35,674 nucleotides of DNA from Chitinophagaceae bacterium. Lineage in GTDB: Bacteria; Bacteroidota; Bacteroidia; Chitinophagales; Chitinophagaceae. The DNA lies in NCBI GenBank assembly GCA_019455085.1, contig JACFNA010000009.1:1-35674 (forward strand). The letters are read 5' to 3'. Each line of letters begins with the position of its first letter. The first letter of the stretch is position 1. A program made the position numbers and the translations under genes. The notes below the pieces were generated by a model. It was not told where the DNA came from. It was given only the letters and a program-made list of their open reading frames with translations, and searched no databases. Shown here in pieces: positions 24,913 through 32,080 of this stretch.

Positions 24913-25647
24913 ATGGAAACAGCGGCAGTTCAAACTAAGAAGGGATTATGGTCAGGAGGCCGTAGCCCTTTCAATGTAAGTTATGGTAAGCTGATGATGT
25001 GGTATTTCTTGCTGAGTGATTCGTTCACTTTCGGTGCATTCCTTATTTCTTATGGAACCATCCGTTTCAGCTCTAACTACTGGGTAGATCATAACTACGT
25101 ATTTAACTCTTTTCCGGGGATTCATGCAAATGCACCTCTTGCGTTTGTGAGCCTTATGACCTTTATCCTCATCTTCAGCTCAGTGACTATGGTGCTTGCA
25201 GTGCATGAAGGCCACAAGATGAATAAGAAGGGTGTGGAAAAATGGCTGATGTTCACCATCCTTGGAGGATTGGCCTTCCTGAGCTGCCAGGCAGTTGAGT
25301 GGACACACCTCCTTACAACCTCACATCCTGTATTGGTGAATGGGCAGATTGAGTACTGGAATACTACCACATCGCACAACCCGTGGGGACCACGCGTACT
25401 CTTTGAAGGTGGGCTGATTAATACGCCCGGGCCGGTAGCATTTGGTGGTTATTTCTTTGGAATTACAGGATTTCACGGATTCCACGTATCGGTGGGGGTC
25501 ATACTGCTGATTATCACATTAATCAACACTAAAAGAGGGGTATTCCACAACCGTGGACATTATGAAATGGTGGAAAAAATTGGACTTTACTGGCACTTTG
25601 TAGATTTAGTATGGGTGTTCGTATTCCTTTGTTTCTATCTCATTTAA
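24913..25647 (+). CDS. coxC: Cytochrome c oxidase subunit III
   Basis: This 244-residue protein of the COX3 family is predicted to have about six helices. Visible features: KLMMWYFLLSDSFTFGAFL (first helix), CQAVEWTHLL (the conserved Q/E region of helix III), GITGFHGFHVSVGVILL and LYWHFVDLVWVFVF at the end. A hydrophilic insert (about 138-170, VLVNGQIEYWNTTTSHNP) lies between helices. Subunit III stabilises the catalytic core and supports proton uptake in the D pathway. Together with the 187-residue gene upstream it gives two cox3-type subunits in one operon. Confidence 0.92.
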   Translation: METAAVQTKKGLWSGGRSPFNVSYGKLMMWYFLLSDSFTFGAFLISYGTIRFSSNYWVDHNYVFNSFPGIHANAPLAFVSLMTFILIFSSVTMVLAVHEGHKMNKKGVEKWLMFTILGGLAFLSCQAVEWTHLLTTSHPVLVNGQIEYWNTTTSHNPWGPRVLFEGGLINTPGPVAFGGYFFGITGFHGFHVSVGVILLIITLINTKRGVFHNRGHYEMVEKIGLYWHFVDLVWVFVFLCFYLI

Positions 25648-25695
25648 TAATCTATTGATTCTAACTGATTTAATAAATAAAACTAATTTACGATT

Positions 25696-26142
25696 ATGGA
25701 TACAGTAGCACACGTTATGACGCCCGAACAGGACAGTGCACAGGTAAAGCGTATATGGAAAGCATTCTGGGTATTGTTAATACTTACAATACTGGAATTG
25801 GCGCTGGGCCTTACAATTTATTTCCTTGAGAAAGGTGAACCCAGTGCATTTGCGATATTGTCAATTAAAATTGTCATTATTATCTTCACGCTTGCAAAAG
25901 CCTTCTATATTATTTCCATATTCATGCATCTGGGTGATGAAAGGAGGAACATGATTATGTCGATAGGGATCCCTGCGCTTTTGTTTATCTGGTTTATTAT
26001 AGCCTTCCTTACTGAAGGTAATTCAATCAGATATTACAGGAATACAGATGCAAAGACTATTAAGTACGAGCAACAGCATATACGCCATCAGCCCCTGAAT
26101 ATTCCGCCGGGTGCTGAAAATAAATACAAGGTGAACCATTAA
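25696..26142 (+). CDS. Cytochrome c oxidase subunit IV-like protein (prokaryotic, PF03626-type)
   Basis: This 148-residue protein has three transmembrane helices (about 21-43, 54-77, 86-106) and the family-typical IKIVIIIFTLAKAFYIISIFMHLG segment (in parts AKAFYIISIFMHL). The C-terminal 40 residues are soluble and rich in H, N and P, longer than in most members. It is a small accessory subunit of the oxidase whose role is structural or assembly-related. It ends the main cox transcript: a strong intrinsic terminator starts 28 bases after its stop codon. Confidence 0.85.
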   Translation: MDTVAHVMTPEQDSAQVKRIWKAFWVLLILTILELALGLTIYFLEKGEPSAFAILSIKIVIIIFTLAKAFYIISIFMHLGDERRNMIMSIGIPALLFIWFIIAFLTEGNSIRYYRNTDAKTIKYEQQHIRHQPLNIPPGAENKYKVNH

Positions 26143-26169
26143 GCTAAATTTTGGTTACAAAAGGATTTC

Positions 26170-26207
26170 AAAATAGCTATTGCCACGTGCAATGGCTATT
26201 TTTGTTA
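26170..26207 (+). terminator. Strong intrinsic terminator after the cox operon
   Basis: AAAATAGCTATTGC (26170-26183) pairs with GCAATGGCTATTTT (26189-26202) through 14 positions, including one G-T wobble, around a 5-base loop, and continues into TTTTTG. It sits between the subunit IV gene and sco. The T tract also contains TATTTTTG (26197-26204), a consensus -7 box that could start the sco transcript. Confidence 0.8.
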
Positions 26208-26233
26208 TTCATAAAACCATTCATTCTCTGAAT

Positions 26234-26986
26234 ATGAGTAAGAAGGCTTTGCTTGCGCTACTTATTGCGATTGCTTTACCTGCAATCGGTTTCCTGGGGT
26301 TGAGCTATATGAGTTACCGGAATATACACATGCCAAGGCACTATTTCTATGACAGCGTAACAGTGCATACTGACCGGGGCAAAACCACCTATGATACAGT
26401 CTGGCATCGGGTAGAAAATATAAAAGGGTATAACCAACTAGGCCAGCAGGTGCAATTAGACGACCTGAAGGGGAAAGTATTGGTGGTAGATTTCTTCTTT
26501 ACGCATTGCCCCTCTATCTGTCCGACGATGACCCAGAACATGAGGAGGCTCCAGCGTACTTTTGCACAGAGCGATTCGCTCATCCAGTTTATTTCTTTTT
26601 CTGTAGATCCGGCCAACGATACAGCGGAGAGGCTAATGTGGTGGGCAAAGAAATTCAATGTGAATCCGGATAACTGGTGGCTGGTTTCAGGAGACAAAAA
26701 GAGCATCTATGATTTTGCGCTTACAGAAATGAAGGCAAGTATCGCAGATGTGGGGGTGGATACCGGTTTTATACATACCGAAAATTTCTTTGTGGTTGAT
26801 AAGAACCGCATAATCCGCGGATGGTATAATGGCACAGACACAGTGGCTCTGAAACAGATGGTAAAAGACCTCTCTCTGCTGATAGTTGAAAAAACAAAGA
26901 ACCGATCGTTTGGAGAATTTCTTAAAGAGTCGTTACATAAAAAAGAGGTACCACCGGCAGTAATAAAGGGCGCTGATGGTGAATAG
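26234..26986 (+). CDS. sco: SCO1/SenC family copper chaperone
   Basis: SCO proteins deliver copper to, or reduce, the CuA site of oxidase subunit II. From the ATG at 26234 the protein has 250 residues with an N-terminal membrane anchor (about 4-25) and a periplasmic thioredoxin fold. The copper-binding C92 and C96 (THCPSICPTM) and H181 (GFIHTENFF) are all present. The frame also extends upstream to 26180, but that start falls inside the terminator stem, so 26234 is chosen. It is the last gene of the respiratory block, facing the minus-strand genes that follow. Confidence 0.92.
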   Translation: MSKKALLALLIAIALPAIGFLGLSYMSYRNIHMPRHYFYDSVTVHTDRGKTTYDTVWHRVENIKGYNQLGQQVQLDDLKGKVLVVDFFFTHCPSICPTMTQNMRRLQRTFAQSDSLIQFISFSVDPANDTAERLMWWAKKFNVNPDNWWLVSGDKKSIYDFALTEMKASIADVGVDTGFIHTENFFVVDKNRIIRGWYNGTDTVALKQMVKDLSLLIVEKTKNRSFGEFLKESLHKKEVPPAVIKGADGE

Positions 26987-27092
26987 GGGTAATTACACAC
27001 TTCTAAACCTACGGAAAAGCGCTACCCTAAATGAGTGTTTGCTGCTAAAAGTTTAACAGGAAGAATACTGTAAAAAAATCCTGGGATGCTTC

Positions 27093-27341
27093 CTAACTGA
27101 CTTTGAGTGCCTGATATACTTTGTCGATCACTTCCGAAAGTTTCCTGTCCTTTTCGGTTACAATATCTCCTTCATCGTGCGTTGTGAGCCATATCTCCAC
27201 CACATTGTATTGGTTTGTCCAAAGCGGATGATGCCCCATTTTCTCCGCCCGAAAAGCTACGCTTGTCATAAAAGTAAATGCATCTATGAAGTCTCTGAAC
27301 TGAAATCTTCTGTAAAGTGAATTATCTTTTACTTCCCACAT
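27093..27341 (-). CDS. phhB: Pterin-4a-carbinolamine dehydratase (PCD/DCoH)
   Basis: This 82-residue protein recycles 4a-hydroxytetrahydrobiopterin formed by aromatic amino acid hydroxylases. The catalytic histidines are visible: H37 and H38 in EKMGHHPLWTNQYN, and H55 in LTTHDEGD. The length is slightly short compared with the usual 95-110, because the N-terminal helix is reduced. No phenylalanine hydroxylase gene is adjacent, so the protein may serve another pterin-dependent pathway, such as molybdopterin or an unlinked hydroxylase. It could be co-transcribed with the gene ending at 27388. Confidence 0.9.
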   Translation of the reverse strand: MWEVKDNSLYRRFQFRDFIDAFTFMTSVAFRAEKMGHHPLWTNQYNVVEIWLTTHDEGDIVTEKDRKLSEVIDKVYQALKVS

Positions 27342-27387
27342 ATCTGTAATTATTAAAAGTTTCTATTGTATTGCAGCAATTATCAGG

Positions 27388-27822
27388 CTAGAAACACAGG
27401 TTTCCCCTGTTTTTTATCAGATGGGTCGACAGCTCTGATACCATTTGTAACACTGGGATAGATCTCATGGTATCTATTATTTTCGCAATCTTTTTGGGGT
27501 CCGCCTCCTCGTATTTTATCAACCATAAGAAGTCGAAGTGTTTGAGTTCCGGAAGCAGGAATTCTCCGTCGTATCGGTTGTTGTACAAAAAATGGCTCAT
27601 TTTCCCCTGCGGTACCTTGTATTCGTATATTGAGAAATAGTAGTTCCGGTTTTGCTTCCTCATTTGAATTTCGAGATCGTGCCTTGTTCTGAAATCATAG
27701 TTGAGTTTATTGTTAAGATGCCAGCAAAACTTATAAGGCTCCATTGGGGCTACAATCCCGAGAAGGTGGGTATTCTCGAAAAAACAGTCGATCATCGATT
27801 CGGTATCTAACTGTAGCTTCAT
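27388..27822 (-). CDS. IPExxxVDY family protein
   Basis: This 144-residue soluble protein resembles a Bacteroidota-specific family annotated as IPExxxVDY. Family-like stretches are IVAPMEPYKFCWHLNNKLNYDF, the DLEI segment, YNNRYDGEFLLPELKHFDFLWLI (in parts FLLPELKHFDFLWLI) and the C-terminal NRGNLCF. The eponymous motif itself is not clearly seen, so this is a moderate call. The function is unknown. Its ATG lies 5 bases after the stop codon of the M28 peptidase gene, which indicates co-transcription and likely translational coupling. Confidence 0.7.
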   Translation of the reverse strand: MKLQLDTESMIDCFFENTHLLGIVAPMEPYKFCWHLNNKLNYDFRTRHDLEIQMRKQNRNYYFSIYEYKVPQGKMSHFLYNNRYDGEFLLPELKHFDFLWLIKYEEADPKKIAKIIDTMRSIPVLQMVSELSTHLIKNRGNLCF

Positions 27823-27827
27823 GGTAT

Positions 27828-29468
27828 TTAGAACTCAATTTGGACAGTTTTTGTTTCTTTTCCCTCAATATAGGTTACAGTGGTGGAGTCTCCTTTCTTG
27901 AAATGGCCAAGAGCTTTCATATAGCTATTGATGTCGGTTACCTTAAAGTCACCAATTTTAGTGATGATATCTCCTGCCTTCATCCCTGCTTTCTCTGCAG
28001 GCTTTCCGCTGGTCACACCATCAATCTTAAGCCCTTCACCTCCGGATGTGTAGTCGGGTATCACTCCCAGCGAAACGGTGAATCGCGGAGTGTCTCCTGT
28101 AGCTGGGTCTTTAGTCTTGGTGAATTGCAGCTTGCCCACCTTGTCAGTAGCCTTAATGATGTCAAGGATATATTGAATTACCCTCAATTCTCCCGTATAG
28201 TTTATTTTGTCAGCGTCATCAGAGGGTTTGTGATAATCCGTGTGGGTACCTGTGAAAAAGAACAGTACCGGGATATTCTTCAGGTAAAATGAAGTGTGGT
28301 CGCTTGGCCCAATACCACTTGAATCAAATTTAATGTGGAGCGTTTTTGTGGCTGAGGGAAGGTTTGCCCATTGAGGGCTGGTGCCATATCCACCTACGGT
28401 AACTCCCTTTGTGTCGTTATTCAGCCTGCCTACCATATCATTATTAATCATGTAGTTGACAGATGCAAGAGAAATAGTAGGGTGTTCTGTAAAGTATTTG
28501 GAGCCCAGTAGCCCCAGCTCTTCGCCTGAAAAGCAGATGAACAGGTAGTTGTTCTTTCTGAACTTGGAATCTTTCAGTAGCCTTGCCATTTCAATCACCA
28601 GTGATGTACCACTGGCATTGTCGTCAGCGCCGTTATGAATTTCGGGTTTTTGGGTCCAGAGGCTGTTTCGGTCTTCACCATAGCCGAGATGATCGAAATG
28701 CCCGCCAATAATTATCGTATGCTCAGCCCCGTTATCATGAAATCCGATTACGTTTACTCCTGTGCGGCGTTTTTCGGCAGTAGCCACCTTGCAGGATATA
28801 TTTATAAACTCGTCGCTCGCACTGAGATAAGTATGTGCGACCTTGTTTTTAAGAAAGATAACAGGCAGGGTCAATCGTTCTTCTTTCGATCTGGGGTTGT
28901 AGAATAAGTCGCTGCCACCTTCCCCACTGTTATATACGATTATGGCAGTAGCGCCTTTCGACTGAAAACGTTTTGCCTGTTTTTTTATAGCTTCTGCAAT
29001 ATCAAGATGCGGATTGCCGGCCGCTTCAGCCAGAAGTTCGTGAATATCGTAGAACCAGGGGGCGCCTTCCTCCTGTAATGCAGGAGAAGCAGATGCTTCA
29101 AAAGTCCCCTCACTGCTGAAGGTAAGTGGGAAAAAGTCGGAAGTGTCAATCTTATGGCCATTGAGCGATAAAAAAGTAGTGCCCAGTATTTGCCTGCCAT
29201 CATCTACTTCGAAGTATTGATAGAAGGTCCCGTTTTCACCTTTAGGTTCCAATCCGATATTTTTGAACTGTTTTTCAATGTAGGCAGCTGCTTCCTTTTC
29301 TCCTTGGGTTCCTGTACGGCGGCCTTCCAGTTTGTCATCAGCCAGAAAAGATATATGTGTTTTCAGATTATCAACAATGAGCTGTTCAGATTTTTTCAGC
29401 CTTTGTCCGTATGAAACGAAGACTAAAAATAACAACGAACAAAACAGTACGGATTTTTTTAATAACAT
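27828..29468 (-). CDS. M28 family zinc aminopeptidase with PA and PDZ domains
   Basis: This is a 546-residue exported peptidase. The start at 29468 gives a signal peptide (MLLKKSVLFCSLLFLVF..GQ); the frame reads further to 29783 but would then run across the divergent gene. Domains in order: N-terminal region (about 25-110), a PA-like insert (about 110-235), the M28 catalytic domain (about 240-440) and a C-terminal PDZ (about 460-546). Zinc ligands are visible in GGHFDHLG, NGADDNASG, SGEELGLLGS, NNDMVGR and THTDYHKPSDD. It probably acts in the periplasm on peptides or protein N-termini. An exact -7 box (29488-29495) lies 19 bases upstream. Confidence 0.9.
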   Translation of the reverse strand: MLLKKSVLFCSLLFLVFVSYGQRLKKSEQLIVDNLKTHISFLADDKLEGRRTGTQGEKEAAAYIEKQFKNIGLEPKGENGTFYQYFEVDDGRQILGTTFLSLNGHKIDTSDFFPLTFSSEGTFEASASPALQEEGAPWFYDIHELLAEAAGNPHLDIAEAIKKQAKRFQSKGATAIIVYNSGEGGSDLFYNPRSKEERLTLPVIFLKNKVAHTYLSASDEFINISCKVATAEKRRTGVNVIGFHDNGAEHTIIIGGHFDHLGYGEDRNSLWTQKPEIHNGADDNASGTSLVIEMARLLKDSKFRKNNYLFICFSGEELGLLGSKYFTEHPTISLASVNYMINNDMVGRLNNDTKGVTVGGYGTSPQWANLPSATKTLHIKFDSSGIGPSDHTSFYLKNIPVLFFFTGTHTDYHKPSDDADKINYTGELRVIQYILDIIKATDKVGKLQFTKTKDPATGDTPRFTVSLGVIPDYTSGGEGLKIDGVTSGKPAEKAGMKAGDIITKIGDFKVTDINSYMKALGHFKKGDSTTVTYIEGKETKTVQIEF

Positions 29469-29487
29469 TTTAGGGAGAATTTGGCAG

Positions 29488-29495
29488 CAAAGGTA
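29488..29495 (-). promoter_or_regulatory. -7 promoter box for the M28 peptidase operon
   Basis: On the minus strand TACCTTTG matches TA-N2-TTTG exactly and gives a leader of about 14 bases. It also sits within the 67-base gap to the divergent protease gene. Confidence 0.5.
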
Positions 29496-29535
29496 GCTTA
29501 TTGATAAAAAAAACCTTGTTATATTCATAGTGACA

Positions 29536-30726
29536 ATGAAGAAGAAAGTACTCATATTAATTGCTGTATTGGCAATAGGGGCGAGCGGGAGGGCGCAGGA
29601 AAGCAATAGTGAGGCTGAGGCGAAGTTGATTACAAAGGTTCCATTTGAGCAGTTGACAGGTGGTGTGGTAGTTTTGAAAGCGTTATTTAATGACATCCCC
29701 GATACGCTGAATTTTGTGTTGGATACCGGGAGCGGTGCTATTTCACTTGATTCGAGTACTGTGGAAGAATTTCGTATAGTCAATTATCCCTCCGGGAAAA
29801 CTATTCGGGGAATTGCCGGAGTTAAGGAAGTGAATTTTGTTCCTAATAGCTCGCTCCATCTGCCCGGGCTGACAGTGGATAGTATGGATTTTTACATTAA
29901 CAATTACGAAGTGCTTACAAGTGTGTATGGCGTAAAGATTGACGGTGTAATTGGTTACAGTTTTTTAAGCAGGTATATCGTCAGTATCGACTATGATAGT
30001 TTGTTTTTGAAGATATATACAAATGGAGCGTTCAAGTATGCCAGAGGCACCACTTTCCTGAGGCCGGTGTTTACTGCACTACCCATGCATTATCTGGAAG
30101 CCAGGGATGAAAGAGAGGTTGCGCTTAATGGATATCTGGACACCGGAGCCGGGCTTTCTTTCCTGGTTACAAGCGAGTTTTTGAAGGATAGTGCTTTTCT
30201 GAAGAAGAAGAGAAAACCCGTGAGTATCAAAGTGCAGGGGCTGGGAGGGAAGAAGGAAATGGCAATTACCATAATAAAAGAGTTACAGTTGGGCCCCTTT
30301 AAGTTCAGGAGAGTGCCAACGAATATACTGGATGATGAGTTCAATGCCCTGTCTTATCCGCTCGTAGGCGGACTGGTTGGGAATGATATACTCAGAAGGT
30401 TTAATGTGGTGCTGAATTACGATAAACGTATTATTGCGGTGAAGCCTAATAGTCGCTTCCACGATCCGTTTGATTACTCTTATACAGGAATGAATTTGTA
30501 TCTTGAAAATGGGGATATCTATATTGACGATATTGTAAAAGGATCGCCTGCCGATAAGGCAGGGCTGAAGAACAGGGATATCATTATTGCCGTGAATAAC
30601 GACTTTATAGGAAGCATCACTTCTTATAAGAATATGATGCAGGAACCGGGAGAGAGGGTTACTCTGATAATTTCCCGTAAGGGGACATTAAAAAAGATAA
30701 TACTAAAAATTGGCCAGATTCATTAG
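29536..30726 (+). CDS. Retropepsin-like aspartyl protease with C-terminal PDZ domain
   Basis: This 396-residue protein has a signal peptide (MKKKVLILIAVLAIGASGRAQ, cut after RAQ). Two tandem retropepsin-like halves each carry a catalytic triad: LDTGSG near residue 62 and LDTGAG near residue 204. A PDZ domain (about 315-396) ends the protein (DIYIDDIVKGSPADKAGLKNRDII). Most viral retropepsins are homodimers; here both halves are on one chain. It would cleave periplasmic or outer-membrane proteins, substrate unknown. The ATG at 29536 is preferred over a GTG two codons earlier. It is divergent from the M28-PDZ peptidase, and the M16 pair follows 61 bases downstream. Confidence 0.88.
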   Translation: MKKKVLILIAVLAIGASGRAQESNSEAEAKLITKVPFEQLTGGVVVLKALFNDIPDTLNFVLDTGSGAISLDSSTVEEFRIVNYPSGKTIRGIAGVKEVNFVPNSSLHLPGLTVDSMDFYINNYEVLTSVYGVKIDGVIGYSFLSRYIVSIDYDSLFLKIYTNGAFKYARGTTFLRPVFTALPMHYLEARDEREVALNGYLDTGAGLSFLVTSEFLKDSAFLKKKRKPVSIKVQGLGGKKEMAITIIKELQLGPFKFRRVPTNILDDEFNALSYPLVGGLVGNDILRRFNVVLNYDKRIIAVKPNSRFHDPFDYSYTGMNLYLENGDIYIDDIVKGSPADKAGLKNRDIIIAVNNDFIGSITSYKNMMQEPGERVTLIISRKGTLKKIILKIGQIH

Positions 30727-30773
30727 GCTTCTTTTGAAAGTTAAGGACATAGTTGGAATGAATGAGTGATTTA

Positions 30774-30783
30774 TAGACTTTTG
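30774..30783 (+). promoter_or_regulatory. Candidate -7 box directly before the M16 peptidase gene
   Basis: TAGACTTTTG ends only 4 bases before the ATG at 30788. It differs from consensus by extra spacer bases. If used, the transcript would be leaderless. Confidence 0.3.
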
Positions 30784-30787
30784 CAGC

Positions 30788-32080
30788 ATGATTAATTATT
30801 CAAAGTTTGTCTTAGATAACGGATTACGGGTAGTGGTTAACGAAGACAACTCTACACCGCTGGTAGTGGTAAATGTGCTCTATGATGTGGGTGCCAGAGA
30901 CGAGGATCCGGATAAGACAGGATTTGCCCATTTGTTTGAACACTTAATGTTTGGAGGGAGCATTCATATTCCCGATTATGACAGCCCGTTGCAGATCGCA
31001 GGCGGAGAAAACAATGCCTATACCACCAACGACATAACCAATTACTACTGTCAGTTACCGGCAGAAAATATCGAGACAGCCTTCTGGCTGGAAAGTGACA
31101 GGATGCTGTCGCTGGCATTCAGCCGTGAATCGCTCGATGTACAGAAGAAGGTGGTTTCCGAAGAGTTTAAAGAAAATTATATCAACCAGCCTTATGGCGA
31201 TGTATGGAGCTTGCTGAGGGAGATGACTTTCAAAGTGCATCCATATAAGTGGATGACAATCGGAAAAGATTTGTCACATATCGAGAAGGCTAAACTGAAA
31301 GATGTAAAAGACTTCTTTTTTAAACATTACACCCCATCCAATGCCATACTTTCTGTTGCGGGCAATGTAACTACCGAGCAGGTGAAGGCCCTTGCCTATA
31401 AATGGTTTGCCGATATTCCTGCCGGCCCAAAGTATGAAAGGCATTTGCCTCAGGAGCCTGACCAGACTGAAAAACATTTTCTGGAGGTAAAACGAAAAGT
31501 GCCGGTTGATGCTTTTTACAAAGCCTGGCATGGAGTCGCGTGGAATACGCCGGAATATTATTCGATGGATCTGCTTACAGATATTTTGGGAAGCGGGAAA
31601 TCATCCAGGCTTTTCCAGTCGCTGGTGAAGGAGAAAAAACTTTTCAGCAATATAGATTGCTATCATTTGGGTAGTGTGGATGCAGGTCTGGTGGTGATAG
31701 AAGGGAAGCTCGCTAAAGGAGTGTCTTTTGAGGATGCGGAAGCGGGTGTGGATATGGAACTTGAGAAAGTGAAAGAAGAGAAACTGACTGAAAAAGACCT
31801 GGAAAAATTAAAAAACAGAGTAGAGAGTGCATTGGCTTTCGAGGATACGTCCTTAAAGTCAAGAGCCGCAGACCTGGCATTCTTTGAGCTCAGAGGAGAT
31901 GCCGGGATGATAAACACAGTTAAGGATAAATATTTTGCTGTTACGGCAGAAGACATAAGAGCCATTGGCCGGAAAATCTTCAGAGAGGAAAATGCCTCAG
32001 TATTGTGGTACAGAAGTGAAGATGCATCCGGGTTGGCTTCTGAAGCCGAATTGGAAACTGAAAATGAAAGACATGATTGA
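30788..32080 (+). CDS. M16 family zinc peptidase, catalytic subunit
   Basis: This 430-residue protein of the insulinase/mitochondrial processing peptidase family (M16B) contains the inverted zinc motif HLFEH (H48, E51, H52). The third zinc-binding glutamate is probably in VSEEFKENYINQPYGD. The C-terminal M16_C domain (about 165-350) follows. No signal peptide is seen, so it may act in the cytoplasm or be exported by another route. It overlaps the next gene, a second M16 protein, as expected for a heterodimer whose two halves close around the substrate. Confidence 0.9.
   Translation: MINYSKFVLDNGLRVVVNEDNSTPLVVVNVLYDVGARDEDPDKTGFAHLFEHLMFGGSIHIPDYDSPLQIAGGENNAYTTNDITNYYCQLPAENIETAFWLESDRMLSLAFSRESLDVQKKVVSEEFKENYINQPYGDVWSLLREMTFKVHPYKWMTIGKDLSHIEKAKLKDVKDFFFKHYTPSNAILSVAGNVTTEQVKALAYKWFADIPAGPKYERHLPQEPDQTEKHFLEVKRKVPVDAFYKAWHGVAWNTPEYYSMDLLTDILGSGKSSRLFQSLVKEKKLFSNIDCYHLGSVDAGLVVIEGKLAKGVSFEDAEAGVDMELEKVKEEKLTEKDLEKLKNRVESALAFEDTSLKSRAADLAFFELRGDAGMINTVKDKYFAVTAEDIRAIGRKIFREENASVLWYRSEDASGLASEAELETENERHD

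Noticed and set aside
27744-28292. 182-codon plus-strand frame opposite the M28 PDZ region
   Set aside because: It covers the junction of two well-supported minus-strand genes and shows no recognisable domain.
29469-29783. N-terminal extension of the M28 peptidase frame
   Set aside because: It would overlap the divergent protease gene, precedes a clear signal peptide and crosses the -7 box at 29488-29495.
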